Assembly (NCBI GenBank): GCA_021234155.1
Contig: JAJEKV010000041.1
Span: 13,030,689-13,094,688, forward strand
Origin: Isoetes taiwanensis
Lineage: Eukaryota > Streptophyta > Lycopodiopsida > Isoetales > Isoetaceae
Direction: 5' to 3'
DNA length: 64,000 nt
Position numbers and translations under genes: made by a program. This document shows, piece after piece, positions 22,881 to 32,614 of this stretch (within the stretch, counting starts at the first letter, position 1; every line of letters begins with the position of its first letter). A model generated the notes under the pieces. The model saw only the letters and a program-made list of their open reading frames with translations. It was not told the origin of the DNA and searched no databases.

Positions 22881-25800
22881 ATGTTAATATTGCCAAGCCC
22901 ATTCAAGATCTCACAATTCGGCTCAAAATTCTACTCCGGTTGTTATGAGAAAATACACGTGGAATGTAGTGGTGAACTACATGTCCCGAATGGTTATGGG
23001 CGGCAACTACTCGGCAACAAGATTGAAGCTCAAGAAATCAAGCAAGTTGTTTTACGATACACTTAAATTGGAAACACCTTAATCACGGGTGACTTTTATT
23101 ACATTTCTTTATATGCTAGACATGAAGGATCATGTAAAGAACATTAGAGCGATTATAAAGGGGCCATGGATAGGATAAAGGGAAAAATTGCAGCGATTCA
23201 CGAGGTAGAAGGAAAAGGAAGGAGTATTTGAGGAATCCTTTGTAGAAACGAACTAGTCAATCCTTTGTAGGAATCTTCTGAAAAATATTGAAAAAGATTG
23301 AAAAAGATTGAAAAAGATATGTGAACTACTACCGTTTCATCATGCCTTTGCAAGGCTCTTACTATATTTTTACGAATTAAAATTGAAAAAGAATGTATAA
23401 ATTTTTTTTTGGCTCGATCTTCTTGGTTGCTTTCGATTAGTCCCTTTGCATTTGTTCTTTTTTTTTCTTTTACCACGGAAGAGGATGAAACAACAAGTTC
23501 TATTCCCCAACTCAAAAGAAACCACCTGCCACTTCTTATTTGGGACCAATTGTTGGGTTTCTTTATGTTCACAAGGCGTGAAGCCTTCTAAAATGCCAAT
23601 GTATTATCCCATCTAGCAGGATTCTAGTTGGTATTCTACTACCAACTAGAAACGTTGGCCTCGGATTCTCCATTGTTCCACGGTTCATAGTTAAAATGGT
23701 ACTGATTTTGCAATATAGGAAAGGGCATACATGTTTTATAACCAAAATTTATAGAATACTCCACTACTTATTGACAATAGAAGAAAGGCATGGAAGGAGT
23801 TCTTTGGCCTTCGAAAGGATCTAAATAGATTGGATATTTAATGGATGGTTATTTGTGTCAATCCTCCCAAAAGCTGGAATTGGGGCCAAACTATAGTGAC
23901 ATGGAACCATGATGACCTGCTTGAGGACATGTCCGATGGATATTTTGAAGATGTAGCATTTCTTTGGTGTGACTTGGACAAATATGACTTCGATCTTTAT
24001 GGGCACATACACATGGCTGCATGTTACTCCCGATCGAGAAAACCTAATATCATTATATGCTTCTACAACCAACATGTTTACACCGCATATAGATGTTATT
24101 TCATTCATGGATTATTTATTTGATCACATTATCGGTTATGCGGTATACATCCTCAATGTTAGCATTCATAATTATGTATGGCATACCACGATATATTTTT
24201 CTTAAGCCAAAGTCTTGGGATCTTGCCTAAAATTATAAAGGCGGGTTACATTTTCTCTTGGGGAGGCCACATCTCTAGTTCAAATAAAAAACTTGAGGGA
24301 TCAGAAAATGCATGGGGATATATATCTAGGAAGTAACAAACATAGGAAACCTTGGTGGCTAGAAAAGCGAGATCTGCAGTCCCAACATGATAATCGGGAT
24401 CGAATTCATCATAATCCAGTTAATCATGATGAGATGAGATTCATCATAATCAAGATAATCATGATGAGATTCATCATAATCGGGATTTTCTATATATGCT
24501 TCACCTTAGAATAAAATGTTGTTCTTTGCATGCTCATAATCAAATACATGTTGTTGATCTTTGCTATTCCATATTGGGTGATCTTCTTATCAACCAATAG
24601 TTGACATAATATTTTTGTGTACAAGCATTGATAATCATGGCGTATTAGTATCATGAAAGAAGCGTTACAACATACACATGCCATTTTTAAACATGATGGC
24701 GTGGATCCTCGAGAATAAGCTTTTGGAAATCTACCTCAAGATCTTGGAGTAGTTAGGCGGTTTAAGAAACTCCCAATAGATCGAAACAAGCAGTTTAACC
24801 TTTCTCTTGGCATTCACACATCTCACCGCGGCATTATCGAGTTTGAATCAGTTCACCAAAGTTCATATTGGAATGTCTACAAGTTTATAAAAAAACTTCA
24901 ATGGCATTTACATTCAACTCCTTAATACTATGAAAGCTATTGATGTTAATATGCAAGATCACATGAAAAGCAAACGCAAATTTATCTTGTATAGCGGGTT
25001 TTATTAGGAGCACCAAATCTACTTAATTGTGTTGTAATGGACTGGTTATCTCATTTATATCATGATTACTTGCGAGGAGCGTGGAGGACATGGAGGATCT
25101 TCATGAACATGGAGGACATGTTGAATGTGGACAAGGACATGGATTAAATGACCATGTAGCGAAGATGAAGATGTATTTTTTTCATCATAGTTTTTCCATC
25201 TAAACTTTCTTGTCTTGCCTTTTTTTAGGATAATCATGGTCTCTCTTAGTTTAATGGCAATAAGTAACAAGGTAAAAAATCAGATTGGTAAACTTGAAAA
25301 ATACTAAGAAGAAATTTTGTTTGTATAGCGGTTTGCATGACAATCTAGATTATGATTCCTCTCATTCATTCGATGGATTGCAAAAAAGAAAAGATCAATG
25401 AATTGGCAACTTCAAAAACTAGAATGCTAATTGAGTTTAAAAAGGAAGAATAAGCTAGCTTTAAAAGGGTTTCCGGCTAGGGATAGAATGGATGAATCGT
25501 CGGATGCATAGATCTAAAGCATCATATGCATTGAAACATCTATATTTGTAGTTTCGCATAAGATGCGTTTGTAAAATTAAAATTTCTTCTAAATCTACAA
25601 CGACCTTGCCTTGATCATTATACCTATTGTTACCTTACTATTATACCTATTGTTATCTATAAATGTCTTTGCTTTGCTTGAGTACCCATTAAGTCCAGTG
25701 AGCATTGAATGCAAGATGTTGCTCTTTTGAATGGGTCTCAGGTGAGATTGAAAAGGAATTGAAGAGCAAGTTCTATCTGTAGTTCTTGAAGCAGGGCACT

Positions 25801-25990
25801 CCTTGAAAACTACATGTTTGTCATAAAAAAGCTCTGTTTTGGCTGAATGGACTCGATATGGTTAAATTGGGATGCAAAGTTTTGGATTCAGTAGCGAGAG
25901 GGAATCCAATTCCCCATTTGGAGTGCCAAAAGTCGTTTTGGAACTATGTGGAAATGTCCAGGCAGCATAAAACCTAAAGGAGAAAAGAGG
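22881..25990. other. AT-rich intergenic DNA
   Basis: No gene supported. Between 23.82 and 24.21 kb ORFs of 78 to 95 codons lie on both strands in overlapping frames, with no recognised motif. Around 24.40-24.49 kb a palindromic ATCATGATGAGATTCATCAT-type motif is repeated. 23.28-23.31 kb is a 10-bp repeat (TTGAAAAAGA). Confidence 0.45.
24395..24486. repeat. Small repeat of a palindromic AT-rich motif
   Basis: GATGAGATTCATCATAATC occurs twice (about 24432 and 24466) with a related 'GAATTCATCATAATC' just upstream. ATGATGARATTCATCAT is self-complementary and can fold. Confidence 0.5.
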
Positions 25991-26017
25991 ACTAATCTTT
26001 TTTTATTATTTTAAAAG

Positions 26018-27440
26018 GTGTGTAAGCATCTTATGTTAGATCTTTGTCTGAGATGTCTGACAGCGGATCTAACACATCGATGTTTAGATCTTGGGCATCT
26101 AACGAGGTATAGAATGGAGTCAGCAGCATTGAGATGGAGGAAAATTTCTGAAAAGATGGCAGCCATTGGCTTTGATGATAGGGATGCAGATGGATGCAAG
26201 CTGAAATATGAGAACCTTATTGGAGAGTACAAACAGATCCATGATTTCAGCAAGAGGACTGGTATGCACGAGTATTTCTAAGCTATCAAAGTTGAAATTA
26301 AAAAGTCCATAATCTTCGAGACATAGATGAAACAATCTACAAATTGGTAGTTTCATTTCAGTCTTCAAGGCCTGCTTCGAAGGGAGATTTGATTAAGGTT
26401 TTTGGTTAAAAAAATTAATCAGGACTAACTAATATTATGTTAATTTAACTTGTGGTGTGAAGAGCATTATAGTTAAAAATGGTAACTAAACCTAACTCAA
26501 CAGCTGGTCTGAATAGACCATTAGCCTAATTGGCTTTACATTGAAGCAATTTATGTAAGTATATATGATAAGTTTGGATGCTTCTTTTAGTGGTAGCAAA
26601 TGGCTAAGAAGGACATGGATATACCAAAACACAACTGACATGCAGCTAGTTATAGTGCTGGGATTCACAATAACATTCTCCCATATGATTTTTCTGGGAG
26701 TTGTCTATGCTCTGGTGCCTCAGATGGCGATGAGAAAGCAAACAAGACAGAAGATGCTAAGTTTGATTAGAGGTGCAAGCATATATCCGGCATCTCTATG
26801 CAAGATGAATAGGGAAACATATGCCCAACCAACCATGCGGTTCCTGGAAAACATTGTCTAGAAGTATATTTTAGCTACTCCTCAAAGGAGCCAAGTAAGA
26901 TGAAAACCTCAGGAAATATATCTTCCAGAATCTTGTGATTGCAACATTTGGTCTGATAGAATTTTTTTTTTTAGCAATAGGGTTTAAGCCTACTAATTTT
27001 GATGGACGTAAGCACCACGAATAGCCAGCATGGAACTCCATAAATATATATGTTCTTGTAGAAACTATGAGTTAGATTTTTTGTTCTTCAGAAGCTCCTT
27101 TATACTTAATCAAATGGCAAAGGGAAGCCCGGACTAGGTAAGACTTGTTGGACCACGATGCACGAGGGGAGGTCGGGATCTTGCGGTCCTCTGCAAGTGT
27201 GAAGGGAAAGATCTGCTCAACCTAGCAAGAAATTCTTGAGGAGCATTGTGGAGAAGTATAATCTTGTCAAGGCCAAGGACATAGAATCTGGAAATACGTC
27301 TCAAAGAACGGAAGAAGGTAACAATCTTTTGCAAATTACTAGTATAAATAAGGTAATAGATTCAACGGAAGTTCTACAACATCTAAATTCCATTGAGGAC
27401 AACTCTGATGAGGAGATTCAGCTTAATCAGGTTTTGTAAG
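26018..27440 (+). pseudogene. Trihelix/Myb-SANT-like DNA-binding protein relic
   Basis: The frame open from 26018 contains the end of a trihelix-type domain: RWRKISEKMAAIGFDDRDAD, GCKLKYENLIGEYKQIHDFS, KRTGMHEYF, then a stop. The 'W..I...M...GF.R....C..K+ENL...YK.I.D..K+TG...YF' spacing is the family pattern. A one-base shift recovers the continuation NLRDIDETIYKLVVSFQSSR to about 26393. A further exon-like stretch at 26600-26938 (MAKKDMDIPKHN, HAASYSAGIHNN, LCSGASDGDEKANKTEDAKF, LEVYFSYSSKEPSKMKTSGN) has three internal stops, two of them TAG where CAG would fit. A last stretch at 27230-27438 is acidic (VLQHLNSIEDNSDEEIQLNQ). The N-terminal part is absent. Trihelix proteins are plant transcription factors, and similar domains also occur as the first ORF of PIF/Harbinger transposons, so origin from either is possible. 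Confidence 0.55.
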
Positions 27441-27558
27441 TAGATTTCAGTTACAGTAATTTGCAGAATTCTGTGTATCAGATTTGTTTCTTGAAACCTG
27501 ATCTATTTATTACTGCTGTTTCTAAAATAATAGGAAACCTTATCAATTTGTTATCTTT

Positions 27559-27663
27559 CAACTCTAATAAATTTGCTACTTACAACTTGTTTTTGAAATA
27601 ATGAGTATGATCAACTCTAATAAATTTGCTACTTACAACTTGTTTTTGAAATAATGAGTATTA
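27559..27663. repeat. 53-bp tandem duplication
   Basis: CAACTCTAATAAATTTGCTA begins at 27559 and again at 27612, and the two 53-bp copies are almost identical. From 27660 to 27860 a looser repeat of 'TATTATCTGAAACAGGGTAT' and 'ACAAATGATAACAGGG' words continues. Confidence 0.8.
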
Positions 27664-28207
27664 TCTTACAAATGATTACGAATGATAACAGGATATTATT
27701 TGAAAGAGGATATTAGATTACAAATGATAACATAGTGTTATTTGAAACAGGGTATTTTCTCAGGGTATGTTATTTGAAACAAGGTATCATGGTATGATCT
27801 GAAATAGTGTATTATCTGAAACAGGGTTTTATCCTACAAATGATAACAGGGTATGAATTTACAATTTTTGAATGGGGATTGTGACACCAGCGTAGCAGTA
27901 TTATCTTACAAATGAGGAAAAAGGGGTTGTGGCCAAATATCCCAATTTCAAAAATCTATTTTATACCATGTTGCTCTATAGAAAAGGGAGATTCTATAAG
28001 CACTTTTGGGAGTATTTTGGGGCTATTAAAAGCATTTTTCATTGTGAGACCTTGACGGCGGATGAATCGACCCTAAAAAACCAACCTTGAGAATCAAGCG
28101 TGGGAGGAAAAAGAAGCATTGTATTTTCCACCTCCATTGGTCCACGTGCTATAGCCCGACCATTTGTCGTGGTTTTAAAACTAGGCACAAAACATTTGAT
28201 AAAAAAA

Positions 28208-28743
28208 GGAATTTACTAAAATAACCTTAATTGTTTACTTAATTCTTACAAAGCCCTTCATATTTTTTAAATTCCCAAAAAATCATAAAAAGCACGTTTT
28301 CATAACGGATCATTCTTTAAACATGGAAGAGTTTCTTATAGATCCTGCGATTTGAAAATATAAATTTTAGAACATCACATTAAGACAAAGTTATGCAATG
28401 GAAATATCAAATATGATTTCTGCAACTGCGTTCATTATGGCCTTAGTATCACAATGTGCACTTGTAACATGCTTTTCTCTATCCTTGTCTTACGTCCTAT
28501 CTTGTTTCATTTTAGGCCTGCCGGAGGCATTTCATTATTTTCAAGGCGTTCAATATTTGGTGGATAAAGGCGTTCAATATTTGGTGGATAAACAGCTCCA
28601 GCATATGAACAACTATTGAACATATTTTTTGGTGATTTTTACAATACAAAGGGCTAATTGAAAAAATACTTACGAGCATTTTGGGAATTTAAAGAATACG
28701 AAGGGAATTAAATGAATAATTAAGGTTATTTTCGTAAATTTCC
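28208..28743. mobile_element. Inverted-repeat element (MITE or foldback type)
   Basis: A left arm at 28208-28280 (GGAATTTACTAAAATAACCT, continuing 'TAATTGTTTACTTAATTC' and 'TTTTTTAAATTCCC') is the imperfect reverse complement of 28679-28743. The arms are about 70 bp with gaps and enclose about 400 bp. The interior holds a 73-codon frame from 28398 with a hydrophobic N-terminal half (MEISNMISATAFIMALVSQC) and a 24-bp in-frame tandem duplication encoding GVQYLVDK twice. I see no transposase, and whether the small frame is ever translated is unknown. Confidence 0.5.
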
Positions 28744-28920
28744 TTGATAAAATTACCGCTGATTGTGGATATGGTCATGCATACTAAAGTATTAGCATGG
28801 AACCTTACATCATCGTAGAATCGTTAGACAAGTTCTCTGTAATGCAGAAACATCCATCATATCAGATGACCATCTTAGTTCGCAAATGTTGCTAGAATCA
28901 TAAACATCTTACAATCCCAA

Positions 28921-28926
28921 TTTATT
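28921..28926 (-). terminator. Possible MED9 polyadenylation signal
   Basis: The minus strand reads AATAAA here, 173 bases downstream of the MED9 stop codon, in a plausible 3' UTR setting. Plant signals are loose, so this is suggestive only. Confidence 0.4.
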
Positions 28927-29098
28927 AATTAGATAATCCCACTTAACTAGATAAGAGCAGGAAAATATATTCTGCACTTCAATCCCAAGGTTACATGTGA
29001 AGTGATTTGAAGATGCATATTACTGCCTAGCCAAAAGGGACTTTGGAATTCTCCTCAACATGCTCCTGATGGGAGGTCAAACAAAAATCACACAATGT

Positions 29099-31087
29099 TC
29101 AGATGCTGCCAATTGCCTTTTCAACCATGGCTTTGTATTTGGTCAGGGCCTCACTGGCATAATAAAGAAGTAAGAAATTATCAAAATAGACAGTTCAATA
29201 AGTAGTTAACCAGCTAGATTTTTAACAACAGGTCAGACCTGCGCAGATTAAGCTGGTTTTCATATTCTTCTAACTTTTGCTTTTGCATCTGAATAGTCTA
29301 CACAATGAACAATAGATTGTCAATATACAAAATATGAAAAAAATGCAAAACTTCTCAAGACCAGCTGATTTGTTGAGCATGTTTTCAGCACCTTCATGCA
29401 AAGGATATATCAGTAAAATATTTGGCCAAAACGAAACCATAAGATTTTATATCCTCAGGTGGGAAACAGTCTCATTGTGACAAATAACCTAAATATCTGC
29501 AAAACCTGCACCATCTATTGCTCTCTACAACTTTGCCTTTGTCCTATCATGATACTACATGAAATGTGTACCCTTACTGCAAATCCTCATATCCTTAAAC
29601 AAAAGCTCAATCCTTCAGCAAAGGTTCAAGCTATGGAAGAATTCAAGAAGGGTTGGTCCAAAGTTAGCATTATAAGCCTGGAGAAGATGAGTGGACAGAA
29701 GACCATAGAATAAATACCGCCCAACATCAGGTTAGCAAATCGAGTTCAGGAGTTTACATGTGCAAAATATGGACTTTAGAACTCGATTCTCCATCTTATG
29801 AAGCCTTTTAGGAACATTATGCAGTAGACTGCATTAGTCCTGTTTACCATTGCCCTCAGCAAAACTAACAACATTCCTGCAGGAACTGCTGCAACTATAG
29901 AATGCTTGTTGGCGAAATTATATCTCTGACAGCTCCTTTTCTAGATAAAAGTTTAGCGAAAATAAAAGGGGATAAAAAATGCATGTACAAAGGATATCAC
30001 AGAAGATGTTCTTTCAAAAAACTTATTTTCTAAAAGGCCAGAAATGGACTTCAAAGTTACTGATATAGCAAATTGATCCAAATTAATTTCTGGTGGCAAA
30101 ATCAGAGATAAATCTCAATCCAACCTTTTTAGATAATGTGAAACTTATTTTGATTATATATCCTGTGACAACAGAGTTGGACACATCCTCAAATGTCGCA
30201 AATAGTATTCTCTTTTCAGCATAAATTTACATGAGATACAGTCATGCCCTCATGATAGACCTTTATTTACTCTTGTTTATTGTCATACTCTACCTTTTGT
30301 CTTTCTATTGTGATCCAGTCCTCGGCTGCATACATACCATTCTAAACAGGCAACATCTATGTGATTGCTACTTTTCCACTTGCTGCATCTGAAGAAATTT
30401 TCTAAACATTTGTGCAGGGCCCTAGTCATAACTTTCTCAATTCAGACAATCAGCTATTTCCGAATGTGGCTTTTGGAAAAGTGTCACGGCAGTTGATTCC
30501 TCTAGATAAATGATTGCAAGATGGGTTGCCACATATTGCTCGTTTTCCAATATACCACTTTGTTGAATGCCTGGCCTCAAAATTAGGTGATGTGAAAGGT
30601 GCAACAGCTGATATGTCTATTGCAATGGAAGGAATGGAATGTGCACTTACCAATGTTTTCAAATTTGACACATTTGAAGGAGAATTCAGGATCTGTTGAC
30701 ATGCTTCAAAGCGGCTAAGCAAATCATTCACCTAGCAATCAAAGTTGAAAAAATAAAGACACAGAGACGATAAATAAAATATCACAATGCTAGACATACA
30801 AGCTCTTCCACATGATGATCGCGAACTCCTCGTTCAAGGGCGTCACCAATAGTTTCGATCAACTAAAACAAAAAACAAACGTTTGTGAAATTTATTCAAC
30901 AAATGGAGGCGAGTAGAGAGAGAAGAAATCTGGAGGCGACTAGGTTAGAAAGAAGGCGTAAAAAGGTTACCGGAAAGAGGTGAAACTGAGAAGACATGGT
31001 GGGCTGGTGCTGCTGGGCATGCTGTTGAGAGTATTGTTGTTGAGGAGAAGAGAGCAGCTGTTGTTGCTGAACTGGTACCCATGCCAT
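29099..31087 (-). CDS. MED9: Mediator of RNA polymerase II transcription subunit 9
   Basis: Six exons join into an uninterrupted 140-codon frame: 30971-31087, 30800-30862, 30651-30731, 30294-30341, 29239-29297 and 29099-29153. All introns are GT-AG (108, 68, 309, 996 and 85 bp; phases 0,0,0,0,2). Exon 1 starts MAWVPVQQQQLLSSPQQQ and is Gln-rich, ending SSQFHLFP. Exon 2 is LIETIGDALERGVRDHHVEE(L). Exon 3 opens VNDLLSRFEACQQILNS and ends at a perfect GTAAGT donor. Exons 4-6 give a coiled-coil-like tail (WITIERQK, TIQMQKQKLEEYENQLNLR, SEALTKYKAMVEKAIGSI). A Gln-rich N-terminus, 'FHL..LIE...ALE.G.RD', 'VN.L...FE.CQQ.LNS' and a helical C-terminus is the order seen in plant MED9. MED9 is a small subunit of the middle module of Mediator, the nuclear coactivator bridging transcription factors and RNA polymerase II. 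It is the only intact gene I could reconstruct, and unlike its surroundings its codons show no indels. The exon 3 donor is my least certain boundary. Confidence 0.88.
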
Positions 31088-31110
31088 TGTCTGTGTGCAC
31101 CCAAAAATAT

Positions 31111-31119
31111 TCAGCCCAT
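31111..31119 (-). promoter_or_regulatory. Two-codon upstream ORF in the MED9 leader
   Basis: On the minus strand ATGGGCTGA lies 23 bases upstream of the MED9 start codon: a Met-Gly-stop upstream ORF if the transcript begins further upstream. The transcription start is not known and I see no convincing minus-strand TATA box in the first 150 bases. Confidence 0.35.
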
Positions 31120-31980
31120 AATTTCTTCTAGGTTTTTTGCCAAAGGGTCAGCGTATAAAGGGCTCGATTCCAAAAAAAAGACCTCTTGGGTGCAGCCCAC
31201 CAGCAAACATGACCACAACTGGGGAGCCCTCTATTTTTTTAGCACTCATTTGATCGGTTCTTTACCCTCTTCCTGGCATAGACTACATGAAAGAAATTGC
31301 GCCACTAAAAATTTAAAAGTTTGGTCACATGAACTCGTCAACAGGGGTCATTTGTTAAAAATGGGAGGGGCCACATGGGAAGTTTTGACGGGAACATCTA
31401 TTCCATTCGCTCATGCACGGTTGGAAGAGCTCTTGTCAATAGGGAAGGATTGTGACATGTAGATAATTGTTTAGCACTAAAAAGCGCCTCTATCATACGT
31501 CAAAAATGCGAATGTTTCTAAGCACGGGGAGCATTTGATTGTTGCGAAGAAGGTGTTGCATAGAAGCTCTATATAATCAAAATCTTGGCGGCTATAGACC
31601 AAATGGTCATGGAGGATTTCTGGCGATTAGTCCACTAATGCCACCAAGTAGCATTCCAATTTGCGATTTGTTCTTAATCATGTCTCAAGCTCATTCCATT
31701 TCTTCAAATGATCACCCCATCCTATACTTCATCCTGAAACAAGAACTATAGGCATCCCTCATCCACCTCATAGCTCTCCATGGTTGCACAGCTGCGCCCT
31801 ATATCTTTGCCTTGACAAGTGAAATGGAACTAGAAGAATATGAATGTGGAGATTTTTGTTCAACATAACTATCAAGATCCTCATACTCCTCAAACTCCCT
31901 CTTAATTCTGTTGAAACCTCTTTTTGAGATTCCACTTGACTCACAAATTATTGGTTCTAATAGTCTAGGCCATTCACCAG
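31120..31980. other. MED9 upstream region
   Basis: Presumed promoter and intergenic DNA. Frames of 160 codons (30980-31462 plus, overlapping exon 1 in antisense) and 70 codons (31539-31751 plus) occur without recognised motifs. No paired divergent gene was identified. Confidence 0.4.
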
Positions 31981-31986
31981 AAACTT

Positions 31987-32299
31987 TTGAAGATAATCAT
32001 ACAAAATGGTGAAGATGTGCGATCTCAACGAAACCTACGGAATCAAGATAAGAAAGGGAGAGTAAAAAAAGAAGATTGGGTTGAATGTCAAGTGCTTGCA
32101 TTAGTTGTAGTAGCAGAGAGAAGGAAATGGGATGCAATTATGAACGGTCATCTGCAAAAGAAAATGGACCAAGAAAGAGCGTTGGCTTGGAATTGTATGC
32201 TAGCTCAATAAGCTTGGATAAATCCGTTCTTTTACTGCTTGTGTAAGCAAGTTGGACCAGCTCTATGCTGATTATAAGAAAATAAGAGTCTACAAGTAA
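31987..32299 (+). pseudogene. Second trihelix/Myb-like relic
   Basis: The frame reads GRVKKEDWVECQVLALVVVA then ERRKWDAIMNGHLQKKMD and LAWNCMLAQ before a stop. In the next frame TACVSKLDQLYADYKKIRVY follows, ending at an A|GTAAGT donor near 32298. The 'C..KLDQLYADYKKIR.Y' portion matches the third-helix pattern of trihelix-type domains, as in the 26.2-kb relic. A one-base shift separates the two halves. Possibly part of the same gene family or of a Harbinger-type element; no DDE transposase was found beside it. Confidence 0.45.
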
Positions 32300-32614
32300 G
32301 TTCTGAAACGGCTTTCTTTCTAAACAATGTACTAGTTTTTCATCCCTATGTAATTTTACAGTTGCTGGCCAACAAGTAGTAATTAGAATACTAGTACACT
32401 GATGCATCCGAGAGAGGAGAAAAGTCGTATTTAATTAAAGTGGGACAAATCTTGAATTTTGGGACTCGGACTGAAAATGGGACTCACACACCATAAAAGA
32501 AATTTCTGAATTGATTGCTTGAATAGAATTACACATGACACACATAGAATTGGGTTACTTGTTTTCCTCATAAATTTTTCAAACCACTAGTTGAGAAAGT
32601 TTTCAAACTTCTCA

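Noticed and set aside
30980-31462. 160-codon plus-strand ORF
   Set aside because: Its first third is antisense to MED9 exon 1, and the Leu/Arg repeats come from the Gln codons read backwards.
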